DNA of 64,000 bases, taken from positions 1,260,105 through 1,324,104 of the forward strand of contig NZ_WQKZ01000002.1 in assembly GCF_009755225.1 (NCBI RefSeq), read 5' to 3'. The notes under the pieces were generated by a model. That model searched no databases and had not been told where the DNA came from. It saw only the letters and a program-made list of their open reading frames with translations. This document shows positions 42,241-48,797 of the stretch, in pieces. The position numbers and the translations under genes were made by a program. Within the stretch, counting starts at the first letter, position 1, and every line of letters begins with the position of its first letter. The DNA comes from Hymenobacter ginkgonis. GTDB taxonomy: Bacteria; Bacteroidota; Bacteroidia; Cytophagales; Hymenobacteraceae.

Positions 42241-42792
42241 TTAAAAATCGCTAGCTGCTTTTTTGGAAAGAGCGGTAGTGAGGCTAGCTACCAACGATTG
42301 CATAGAGCGGTCGGTCTGAGCCTTAATCTCATTCCACTGTCCTTTAGTCATTGACATACAGCCAGTTTTTTCATTTTCCAGCGGTCCTACGCTGCACAGT
42401 TTGCTACCAACTGCATCGTGAACCAAGTCAGTGATTTCATACTTGTATTTACCGTCTTTTAGGTAAACCGAGATAGTGTATTTCACGATGCCGGCAGGAT
42501 AGTTTGCCCCGAGGCTGCGCACGGTGGTTGCGAGTACTGGCTTGCCCACTAGCTGGCCAGCCGTGCGGTCTTGCATTTGCAGCACATTGTTGGCACTGTT
42601 GTAAGTTTTGGCAAACCACTCGCTGGCGCGGGTGTATAGCTCATCTTTGGTAGCACCAGGCACATCTACTACGTCGGTATAGGTAATGCGATGGGTTTCG
42701 GCGCTGAGTGGAAGGGGGCCTGCGGGGGCAGTTTGGGCGCTGGCGCTAAAGGATAGGGCCAGTAGACTGCTTATTAGTAAAGGTTTGAACAT
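42241..42792 (-). CDS. Exported DUF4468 domain protein
   Basis: The 183-residue product has a signal peptide (PLLISSLLALSFSASAQ) and a domain with the pattern of DUF4468, common in Bacteroidota: ITYTDVVDVPGATKDELYTRASEWF, then YPAGIVKYTISVYLKDGKYKYEITDLVHDA. The fold is thought to be alpha/beta and TBP-like; function is unknown. The protein is predicted to be periplasmic. Finding a host-type exported protein among prophage accessory genes suggests lysogenic conversion or recent capture. It starts 32 bases after the HEPN-motif gene. Confidence 0.8.
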   Translation of the reverse strand: MFKPLLISSLLALSFSASAQTAPAGPLPLSAETHRITYTDVVDVPGATKDELYTRASEWFAKTYNSANNVLQMQDRTAGQLVGKPVLATTVRSLGANYPAGIVKYTISVYLKDGKYKYEITDLVHDAVGSKLCSVGPLENEKTGCMSMTKGQWNEIKAQTDRSMQSLVASLTTALSKKAASDF

Positions 42793-42823
42793 TAGTTTGG
42801 GTGGGATGGCTTTTCAGCTGAGC

Positions 42824-43366
42824 TTAAGGAACTTGATCGAATGTGTCTATGAACTGCCGCAAAAGGAGCAGATTTGTAGCAGTAAGGTGAGCTAGCCTAT
42901 GGTCGTCATTAGCAATGCTTATTACTAGGTTTTTGCTATGCCCCATGCCTACCAAGTGACCGTTTATGAGAATTGCGCTTCCATTTACACTTAGTACTTG
43001 CGGAATGGCCTTTATATCAGGTAGAACTGGGCTGTCGTGGGTATCTTGATTACGTAGTTGGTTTAGTAAATCCCAAGCTTGAATCTGTTCAGGAGTCAGA
43101 AATAAGGCTTTCCATTTGTCAAGCTCAGCAGTGGCTTTGCCTGGCTTATTTATTTGCTTCATCCAAACTCCGTGGTAGAATCTAATCTGCTGGTATGCTT
43201 GTAGAAAAGACCAAAAGGCCTGCTTAGCCTCAGATAGGTCGTTGGGATCATCCTCTTTGGCATTGACCGAATGATAAAGACGAGTTTGCTCCTGTACAAC
43301 GTCATTAGCCTGACGTGCCCAAGCATACTTCTCTTCCATTGAAACACGTATTTGTGCAGCTGGCAT
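42824..43366 (-). CDS. Hypothetical protein with HEPN-type RN-x3-H motif
   Basis: I do not recognise a named family. The 180-residue product is mostly helical in its first 110 residues (EEKYAWARQANDVVQ, FWSFLQAYQQIRFYHGVW, PEQIQAWDLLNQL). The segment LRNQDTHDSP has Arg105-Asn106-x3-His110, the spacing and Arg-Asn pair of HEPN ribonucleases, at the end of a helix as in those proteins. The last 60 residues are beta-rich. HEPN proteins are often toxins or defence RNases. The gene directly upstream (35 bases) codes a GhoS-like protein, so the two may form a pair. The HEPN call rests on one short motif. Confidence 0.5.
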   Translation of the reverse strand: MPAAQIRVSMEEKYAWARQANDVVQEQTRLYHSVNAKEDDPNDLSEAKQAFWSFLQAYQQIRFYHGVWMKQINKPGKATAELDKWKALFLTPEQIQAWDLLNQLRNQDTHDSPVLPDIKAIPQVLSVNGSAILINGHLVGMGHSKNLVISIANDDHRLAHLTATNLLLLRQFIDTFDQVP

Positions 43367-43400
43367 AACAGTTAGGGCAATTGTGGCTGGCGCGTGATTT

Positions 43401-43736
43401 TCACCTCTTCGAAGAGGCGAAAACCTGAACTAATCCACTCCATGAAACGCCATCGCCGCTGGTCACCATTATGCTAGGTTCCTTATTGGCTTTTTTGATG
43501 TAAGTAGTCTCATCCTTCATCACTTCTGCTACCGCAGCTTCTGCAAGCTTTTTAACATTTTCACGATTAAGCGTATCGCTAACCAGTACATACTCGGCTG
43601 GTGGCAATCGATAACGTCTACCATCAGAACCAACTATTATTCTGCTGAACCCGCGGCTTTCCATTTGAGAATGCAGGTCAGTATAATCTTCGCTGTCATC
43701 AATTCGGTGCAGCACAACGCGAGTCATGAAATACAT
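43401..43736 (-). CDS. GhoS-like (DUF2622) small protein
   Basis: The 111-residue product resembles the GhoS/DUF2622 family by its opening MTRVVLHRIDDSEDYTDLH, then MESRGFSRIIVGSDGRRYRL and PPAEYVLVSDTLNRENV, the pattern of short proteins with a ferredoxin-like alpha/beta fold. GhoS of E. coli is an endoribonuclease antitoxin that cuts toxin mRNA. The start may be the second ATG at 43727. The gene lies 22 bases after the repressor gene and 35 bases before the HEPN-motif gene on the same strand, so all three may be transcribed in the lysogen. Confidence 0.55.
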   Translation of the reverse strand: MYFMTRVVLHRIDDSEDYTDLHSQMESRGFSRIIVGSDGRRYRLPPAEYVLVSDTLNRENVKKLAEAAVAEVMKDETTYIKKANKEPSIMVTSGDGVSWSGLVQVFASSKR

Positions 43737-43757
43737 AGGAGATGTCTATTCGTGGGG

Positions 43758-44240
43758 TTAGGTAGGGCGATTAAATGCCACTCTTAATAGAGTGATTGTT
43801 TCGTCTTTGGAAGCAAGAAGCGCATCCTTCATCTGGAGCTGAGCACGCAGACTTTCCACATCTTTCTCAGCTAGTAATAACTGGTTTTTCAAGCTGTCAA
43901 GCTCAGCACTATAAATATGTTGCTGCTGATTCGCAGTTCCTTGGTTATTGCCAATTACTGGACTGCGAAAAAATTTTTGGTTTGGGGCAGATTCAAGTTT
44001 GTTTTCGTTCGTGGGTGGGAAAAGAGGCTCACCCTTGCCGGTGAGTAGAAAAACAGGATTGGTATGTTCAAAGTGGGTTAGAATATTCTCCAGAAAGTCA
44101 GAACTAGGCTTAGATCCACGTTCTAGATAATTGCGCACAGTGGTTTCACTCACACCAAGGGTTTGAGCGAACGTCCTGACCTTCAAGTCTAGAGCGGATA
44201 TCAAAATTTTTAGGCGCTGACCAATAGGCACTTGCTCCAT
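43758..44240 (-). CDS. Phage repressor, XRE-type helix-turn-helix with coiled-coil tail
   Basis: The product has an N-terminal helix-turn-helix (IGQRLKILISALDLKVRTFA, LGVSETTVRNYLERGSKPS) of the XRE/Cro-cI type and a C-terminal heptad-rich stretch (LKNQLLLAEKDVESLRAQL) likely to mediate oligomers; no LexA-like peptidase domain is present, so it is not a self-cleaving repressor. I choose the ATG at 44240 (160 residues) because a dyad that could be an operator lies at 44306-44326; the open frame extends to an ATG at 44315 that would overlap it. It is divergent from the early operon, the usual place of the lysogeny repressor. Confidence 0.78.
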   Translation of the reverse strand: MEQVPIGQRLKILISALDLKVRTFAQTLGVSETTVRNYLERGSKPSSDFLENILTHFEHTNPVFLLTGKGEPLFPPTNENKLESAPNQKFFRSPVIGNNQGTANQQQHIYSAELDSLKNQLLLAEKDVESLRAQLQMKDALLASKDETITLLRVAFNRPT

Positions 44241-44305
44241 TTCTGGTTTCTCAAAGCTGATTAATATGTTCAATGGAGTATCCAGATTGAACATGGCGGC
44301 GTATG

Positions 44306-44326
44306 TTTGTGACAAGACAAGTCAAC
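44306..44326. promoter_or_regulatory. Candidate operator between repressor and early genes
   Basis: TTGTGAC and GTCAACG are imperfect dyad halves with an exact TGAC/GTCA core around a 7-base centre, in the only non-coding stretch between the divergent repressor and early genes. It is a plausible repressor-binding site; no second copy was found. Confidence 0.35.
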
Positions 44327-44372
44327 GCACCTGCAAGAAAGGCCAGGCAGGGCGAACAGTGTCAATCACACC

Positions 44373-44663
44373 ATGACCACACCGCTCAGTACCGATAGGA
44401 TGAAGTACTACCAGCTAATGGCGCTGGTGTGCGAAGACCTTACCGCCAATACTAAGGCCATCGACGCGATGGTGCGCGGTGGTCATGAGGCCACGTCGTC
44501 GCAATTGATGGCCGTGCGCTTTGGGCGAAATGTGCACTTAACCTGGCTCATTGACCTAGTGCGCGTCATCCTGCCCACCTACTCCATTCCTGATAATCTG
44601 CTGCCAGCGCCTACGGCGCCGGCTGTCGTTGACGCGAGCTTATTCCAAGAAGCCAGCTTATAA
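44373..44663 (+). CDS. First gene of the early operon, unknown function
   Basis: The 96-residue product has no recognised family. It is helical, with LMALVCEDLTANTKAIDAMV and LTWLIDLVRVILP, and might have a DNA-binding role by position: it is the first gene divergent from the repressor, where Cro- or CII-type regulators usually sit. No clear helix-turn-helix is seen. The gene has normal host-like base composition. Confidence 0.55.
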   Translation: MTTPLSTDRMKYYQLMALVCEDLTANTKAIDAMVRGGHEATSSQLMAVRFGRNVHLTWLIDLVRVILPTYSIPDNLLPAPTAPAVVDASLFQEASL

Positions 44664-44707
44664 AATCTATCCTTTTACCTCTCTCACTTCTCTCACTTCT
44701 CACGCCC

Positions 44708-44968
44708 ATGCACCTGAACACGACCCCCGCACCGCCGGCTGGCAAACCCTGCATCCGCGATATGCACGAACTGCTGCGCGACCACTTGCCCCCGCAACTC
44801 GTGATGCTTACCCCCTTGCAGGAGCTGGAGCGCCGCCTGCACGAAATCGCGGCCCAGCATCCGCGCTTTCGGGAAGAAACGCCCTTGGTGCTGGCCGGCG
44901 AAATCAAGCGCCGCAGCCGCTACAGTCGCTTTCTGGAAGTATCCGCTAACCAGATGCAGGTCGCCTAG
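44708..44968 (+). CDS. Small early phage protein, unknown
   Basis: The 86-residue product is not recognised. It is mostly helical, with a basic C-terminal half (ETPLVLAGEIKRRSRYSRFL). It follows the first early gene by 44 bases and precedes the next by four, within one presumed operon. Confidence 0.5.
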   Translation: MHLNTTPAPPAGKPCIRDMHELLRDHLPPQLVMLTPLQELERRLHEIAAQHPRFREETPLVLAGEIKRRSRYSRFLEVSANQMQVA

Positions 44969-44972
44969 TCCT

Positions 44973-45287
44973 ATGCCCAAGCAACTGACTTTCCCCCGCG
45001 TGTCACTCACTGACGCCACGACCGGCAAGCGATTGCGTGTGTCGGGTTTCGCACCTGGTGCGGCCTTAGTGCCCGTTCCGCAGCCCGAACCCATCCTGGG
45101 CTACTGCTACCAGGCCGGACACCTGACGGTGTATGTGAGCGGCACCATGCCGCTCGATATGCGCTCGGCTCAAGAGCAGGGCTGCACCGACCAGGAAGCC
45201 TGGCTGGTGGACGAACTGCCTGCGGGTATTAAGGAAATCGACCTTACCGACTGCCGGCGCGAATTCAGCCTCCTGAAAGCCGCCTAA
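44973..45287 (+). CDS. Small early phage protein, unknown
   Basis: The 104-residue product is not recognised. It appears beta-rich (VSLTDATTGKRLRVSGF, PILGYCYQAGHLTVYVSG) with two cysteines in the second half and no export signal. It starts four bases after the preceding gene and is followed by the excisionase-like gene. Confidence 0.5.
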   Translation: MPKQLTFPRVSLTDATTGKRLRVSGFAPGAALVPVPQPEPILGYCYQAGHLTVYVSGTMPLDMRSAQEQGCTDQEAWLVDELPAGIKEIDLTDCRREFSLLKAA

Positions 45288-45324
45288 CCCTCACTCTGCT
45301 TCCTGCCCAGCCGCCCATCTAGCT

Positions 45325-45732
45325 ATGCTGCTCGACCTATCTACCTCCGAACAAGTCAACGACCTCAAGCAGCTGATGCTGGAGATGCGTGCCGAACTGC
45401 GCGACCTGCGCAAGGCACCCGTCACTAACGAGCCGCTTATGAGCATCGAAGAGGTGGCCGAGTACACCCGGTTTGAGCGGCGCACCGTCGAAAAGTGGGT
45501 AGCAGATGGCGAATACGGGCTAGGGGGTAAGAAAATCTACCTACACGCTGCTCGGTATAGCGGCCGGCTGCGCTTCAAGCGCGCCGACGTGGAGCAATTC
45601 GGGCTCGGCGTGGGTGTGCTGACGCCTTCCGTCGCCGGCGAAGCACCTCAACCAACTAAGGCCCCAGCGGCCAAATCAACCCGCAAAAAAAGTGCGCCTG
45701 TCGATTCTCGGCAGGCGCTGAAAGTAGCTTAA
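45325..45732 (+). CDS. Excisionase-like helix-turn-helix protein
   Basis: The 135-residue product has an N-terminal helix (LDLSTSEQVNDLKQLMLEM), then a MerR/excisionase-type winged helix: MSIEEVAEYTRFERRTVEKW, a wing with LGGKKIYLHAARYSGRLRF, and KRADVEQFGLG at the end, the HTH_17 pattern. The C-terminus is a basic, Ala/Pro/Lys-rich tail (APAAKSTRKKSAP). Bacteroidota mobile elements use such proteins to steer the integrase towards excision or to regulate early genes. Its place in the early operon, opposite the repressor, fits induction-linked expression. Confidence 0.75.
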   Translation: MLLDLSTSEQVNDLKQLMLEMRAELRDLRKAPVTNEPLMSIEEVAEYTRFERRTVEKWVADGEYGLGGKKIYLHAARYSGRLRFKRADVEQFGLGVGVLTPSVAGEAPQPTKAPAAKSTRKKSAPVDSRQALKVA

Positions 45733-45758
45733 TCAATTCATTTCCAAATTCTCACACC

Positions 45759-46031
45759 ATGTCCCTTCACCTCATCACCATTGACCAACTCATGCAGCTG
45801 GATCCCAAAACCCTGAAATATGCCCTGGGCATGTTTCAGAAAGAACTCGACGGTACGCTGGCCTTCTTGGCGGAGACGCCGGAGGCCCGTAAAGACGAGC
45901 AGGTGCTGACCGACCTCGACCACCTGCTCACGTTGCGCAAAGTCTTTAAGCTGCGCATCGAGGAGTTGGAGGCTGAGCAGGCTGAACAGCCGGCGATGGG
46001 AGTTTCTCAGTCTGCCTTAGCTGCTGCCTAG
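45759..46031 (+). CDS. Small early phage protein, unknown
   Basis: The 90-residue product is acidic and helical throughout (LKYALGMFQKELDGTLAFL, LTLRKVFKLRIEELEAEQ), suggesting a coiled coil or helical bundle. No family is recognised. Its stop abuts the start of the next gene at 46032 without a gap. Confidence 0.55.
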   Translation: MSLHLITIDQLMQLDPKTLKYALGMFQKELDGTLAFLAETPEARKDEQVLTDLDHLLTLRKVFKLRIEELEAEQAEQPAMGVSQSALAAA

Positions 46032-46379
46032 ATGTCGGTTCTCACTATCTACACCTCTCAGCCGGCCAGCTACAACTCGCGCGTTTTTGCGGAGTACCTG
46101 GCCGCGACGCTGGAGCATCCGGTGCTGGTACTGCCACTGTCTGAAATGCCGAAGCCACTGCCAGAGCGCCTGGCTCCGCTGCGCCTCGAGCGCGACGAGC
46201 TGTGCCAAGAGCTAGCTGTCATCGGCTGGCACCTGGAGCAATACGCCAGCGGCCTCAGCCTACCCGACGCCTGCCACGAAAACGGGTTGCTGGCCGACCG
46301 CGAGGCCAAGCAAGGCCGCCTCCGTGCCGTGGTAGCCACCTTGGCCGCAGTTCAGAAAGGGGGGCTGGCCAATGGATAA
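46032..46379 (+). CDS. Small early phage protein, unknown
   Basis: The 115-residue product begins with an alpha/beta-like stretch (SVLTIYTSQPASYNSRVFAE) and continues with helices (ERLAPLRLERDELCQELAVI). No family is recognised. It is directly adjacent to the upstream gene and overlaps the next by eight bases, so translation is likely coupled. Confidence 0.55.
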   Translation: MSVLTIYTSQPASYNSRVFAEYLAATLEHPVLVLPLSEMPKPLPERLAPLRLERDELCQELAVIGWHLEQYASGLSLPDACHENGLLADREAKQGRLRAVVATLAAVQKGGLANG

Positions 46380-46767
46380 GCGTCTGACTATCGAGGAGCT
46401 ATCGCGCCAGCCGCTGATCCTAAGCAGTATAGACTTAGGTACTAGGTATTTCACCGACCTCAGCGGCAAGGATATCTTCAACACTGACCAGGTGCAGGCC
46501 AGCGCGATGGTGCGCATCGCAGCTGCGCTGGAAGCCCAGACCGAGTTGATGCGCGCCACTAGAGCCGGCTTCACGGCTGAGCAGCTGGAGCAGTCAGAAA
46601 CGAACCTCTTCCATGCGGTGCAGGATAAGGAGTCGCGTTTGGTGACAATCAATTTTTTGGCTACTACCCCCGCCATTGCCATGCTGTTTGTGCGCAACAT
46701 CGCGGAAGTAGTCAAGGTGGCTATGGAAGCAGCTGCGCAGCAGGAAGGAGGGCCGCAGCATGGGTAG
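46372..46767 (+). CDS. Small early phage protein, unknown
   Basis: The 131-residue product is helical (ASAMVRIAAALEAQTELMRA, FLATTPAIAMLFVRNIAEVV). It overlaps its neighbours by eight bases on each side. The hydrophobic stretch near residues 98-120 could be a weak membrane-associated helix. No family is recognised. Confidence 0.55.
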   Translation: MDKRLTIEELSRQPLILSSIDLGTRYFTDLSGKDIFNTDQVQASAMVRIAAALEAQTELMRATRAGFTAEQLEQSETNLFHAVQDKESRLVTINFLATTPAIAMLFVRNIAEVVKVAMEAAAQQEGGPQHG

Positions 46768-46996
46768 CATAGTAGTAGCCATCGAAAAGCAGGATGTGCC
46801 GGCGTTCAAAGAACTGCTCGAAACCCACGACTTAGTGGATGTGGTGAGAGAGGAAGGGCCGATTACTACGCGTGGTGCGCCGGTGTACCATTTCACCCTG
46901 GATGCTGGCTTAGGCAACAGCATCAATTACTTCTACCTGGGTGGGGCATGGGCCAGCATCTTGGAGAAGCAGAAAGGAGGGCGTTCAAGTGGCTAG
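46760..46996 (+). CDS. Small early phage protein, unknown
   Basis: The 78-residue product is alpha/beta in character (IVVAIEKQDVPAFKELLETH, PVYHFTLDAGLGNSINYFYL). No family is recognised. It overlaps both neighbours, and a purine-rich GGAG stretch near its end (46976-46980) can serve as ribosome-binding site for the next gene. Confidence 0.5.
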   Translation: MGSIVVAIEKQDVPAFKELLETHDLVDVVREEGPITTRGAPVYHFTLDAGLGNSINYFYLGGAWASILEKQKGGRSSG

Positions 46997-47159
46997 CTAC
47001 CTGCCTCATATCGCCTATTTTCTCCTGATGGTAGTCGGTGGCTACTTGCTGCTGCGCTCCGGTTATCGGCACGGCTACAACGATGGTGTCACCGACACCC
47101 AGAATGCGCTCGCCGCCTCAATACGAAGCCAGCTGGCTAAGCGATCGCCTAAACCCTAA
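46989..47159 (+). CDS. Small single-span membrane protein, early region
   Basis: The GTG at 46989, preceded by a clear AGAAAGGAGG at about 46971-46980, gives 56 residues; a longer reading from 46941 overlaps the upstream gene more. The product has one membrane span near the N-terminus (IAYFLLMVVGGYLLL) and a short polar tail (YRHGYNDGVTDTQNALA). Small membrane proteins in phage early regions can act in exclusion or host takeover; nothing here says which. Confidence 0.5.
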   Translation: MASYLPHIAYFLLMVVGGYLLLRSGYRHGYNDGVTDTQNALAASIRSQLAKRSPKP

Positions 47160-47183
47160 CCTTCATTCTTCCCCTTCCCATCC

Positions 47184-47450
47184 ATGAGTACCATCAAAGT
47201 GCACGTCCAGAGTCTGGCTGACCTGGATAATAAGAAGCCAGCTATTACTGACTTCGACGTGACCAAGGCCCAAAGAGCTACCACACTCGACTTCGCTATC
47301 CTGGAAAGCGGCGCCGTGAGTGGGAACACTTCCGTGATACTGGTGCTCACCAGCTTAAGCGGCCAAACTATTTACACAGAGTGCTCCGCCAAGGAGTTCG
47401 AAGCATTGGCCAAGGCGACGCGTGACGCCGTGGGCATATTCGGCAAGTAA
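47184..47450 (+). CDS. Small early phage protein, unknown
   Basis: The 88-residue product looks like a small beta-rich domain (STIKVHVQSLADLDNKKPA, TSVILVLTSLSGQTIYTEC) ending in a helix (AKEFEALAKATRDAVGIF). No family is recognised. It is cleanly spaced from its neighbours by about 25 bases. Confidence 0.5.
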   Translation: MSTIKVHVQSLADLDNKKPAITDFDVTKAQRATTLDFAILESGAVSGNTSVILVLTSLSGQTIYTECSAKEFEALAKATRDAVGIFGK

Positions 47451-47486
47451 TTATAATTCTGATTGTTATCTCTATCCTTTTCCAAA

Positions 47487-47982
47487 ATGGACCATCCTTT
47501 AGCCCCCCTGGCTGCCGAGCTAAAAACGCTCCAGCACAAACTCAATCACTGCACTTACGAAGCAGTATTTGGGCGCACGATAGATGAGCGTCAGATCAAC
47601 ACGAGTGCTGCGGTTGAATTGCGAGGCCGCATGGACGTCCTGCTTAGCCAGGCTGGCGATGCGGCGAACCAGCTGGTCACCTTAATGCGAAGCCCATCCA
47701 ATGGTAGGCTAATGACAGAAGTCGCAGATTTCATTCGGCTAGTCGAGGAATACCAGCCCCCCTTCACTAGCAAGCTGCAAGCTGGCTCGCAAGCCTGCTC
47801 GATACCTGGGCCAGCTGGAATGCCTCACGATTGGCCTCAAGCTACGGCTGCACCTAGATAAAAACATACCCCGTCTCTCGGAGATGTGCGCGCCCGGGTG
47901 GGACCTCTTGCGCGCACAGCTGGCTTCGTTGCTGGCCGGGGAACTATTGCTCAGCTGCAACCTGAGCAATTTCCTTCGTTAA
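47487..47982 (+). pseudogene. Early phage gene with an apparent frameshift near 47770-47790
   Basis: The frame starting with the ATG at 47487 codes a helical protein (HPLAPLAAELKTLQHKLNH, FIRLVEEYQPPFTSKL) and stops at 47861 after a Gly/Pro/Ala-rich tail that looks out of frame. The +1 frame, open from about 47740 to TAA at 47980-47982, encodes a better-looking continuation (ARYLGQLECLTIGLKLRLHL, then SEMCAPGWDLLRAQLASLLA and ELLLSCNLSNFLR). Joining the two fills the gap so the next gene starts 18 bases later, as elsewhere in this operon. The local repeat GCAAGCTGCAAGCTGG suggests slippage. It may be a mutation, a sequencing error or a programmed shift. If not shifted, the CDS is 47487-47861 (124 residues). 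Confidence 0.6.
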
Positions 47983-47999
47983 CTACCTCTTAACTACTT

Positions 48000-48560
48000 A
48001 TGTACCGTCCAGCATTTGCGCCCTCCAAACTGCGCCTCAACTACGAAAAGACCTGGCAGACGTTGACGCGCCTGTTCAAGCAGCCCGGCCTCATTAAGCC
48101 GGCCCAACGACCGGAACATTTAGAGGAGGCCCTTGCCTCTCAGAAGTTTAAGCTCCCAAAGATAAAGGGGAATGTTGTACACACGATGAAGGAAATAGTA
48201 AATATTTTCATCGCAAACTACAAAAAGGCCTCGGGCACCATCAACCTGGCTATTAAGACCACGCGGCGGGGGCTTATGAAACGTGGTAGTAACCACGACC
48301 CTAAGACCGCCTACCGCCACATTCTGGCCCTCATCGAATACGGGTTTCTGCGCGGCAAGGTGCAGATCAAAGGTGGCCTCCAGCTGCTCATCAATCCTGC
48401 CTGCTTGGTGTTTGACGCCTCCCCTGCCGAAGCCGCAGCAGCGCTGGCTCCAAGTTATCCACAAGCCCCCGCCATGCCCACTGTGAGCCCCGCTGAGGGC
48501 CTGGCGAGCCTGCTGGCTTTTGCCTCAAAATCGACGCAAAAACGAGGAAAACCTTCTTAA
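48000..48560 (+). CDS. Winged-helix DNA-binding protein, possible replication initiator
   Basis: The 186-residue product has a central winged-helix pattern: TTRRGLMKRGSNHDPKTAYR (recognition helix), ILALIEYGFLRGKVQIKG and LQLLINPACLVFD as wing and exit strand. This recalls winged-helix proteins of Bacteroidota mobile elements that precede replication genes. The tail (from about residue 145) is Ala/Pro-rich. An exact DnaA-box consensus lies within its 3' part and a non-coding, repeat-bearing stretch follows, so an origin-binding role is plausible but not shown. The primase-like gene is next. Confidence 0.6.
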   Translation: MYRPAFAPSKLRLNYEKTWQTLTRLFKQPGLIKPAQRPEHLEEALASQKFKLPKIKGNVVHTMKEIVNIFIANYKKASGTINLAIKTTRRGLMKRGSNHDPKTAYRHILALIEYGFLRGKVQIKGGLQLLINPACLVFDASPAEAAAALAPSYPQAPAMPTVSPAEGLASLLAFASKSTQKRGKPS

Positions 48561-48797
48561 AAAACTCAATGCGGGCATTTATCCCCTCTCTATAGGATTG
48601 GAGCTTTCATAAATGCTATGAAGCATAGGAACGTCGGTTTTCGGACGACTTATCCACGGCCCAGGTGTCAATAAGCCGGGGCTAGCTGAAAAAAAAAGGA
48701 GGGGCGGGCCGCGCCGAGCGGGCCGCAGGCCACCACACCACCGTCCCCGGCGCGTGGGTAGGGGCCGCTTTTGCCAAAATTTTGAAAAAACCGCCTC
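48455..48797. other. Candidate replication origin of the element
   Basis: TTATCCACA at 48455-48463 is an exact DnaA-box consensus and TTATCCACG at 48650-48658 differs by one base. Between the genes (48561-48797) lie two nested dyads, TTCATA-x5-TATGAA (48606-48622) and CTATG-x3-CATAG (48616-48628), then an A-run and GC-rich stretch. It is the largest non-coding gap in the early region and is flanked by a winged-helix gene and a primase-like gene. Promoter sequences for the primase gene may be here too. Confidence 0.4.

Noticed and set aside
47885..47918. TGTGCGCGC/GCGCGCACA hairpin as a terminator
   Set aside because: No U-run follows and the region appears to be coding in the shifted frame, so the dyad is probably incidental.
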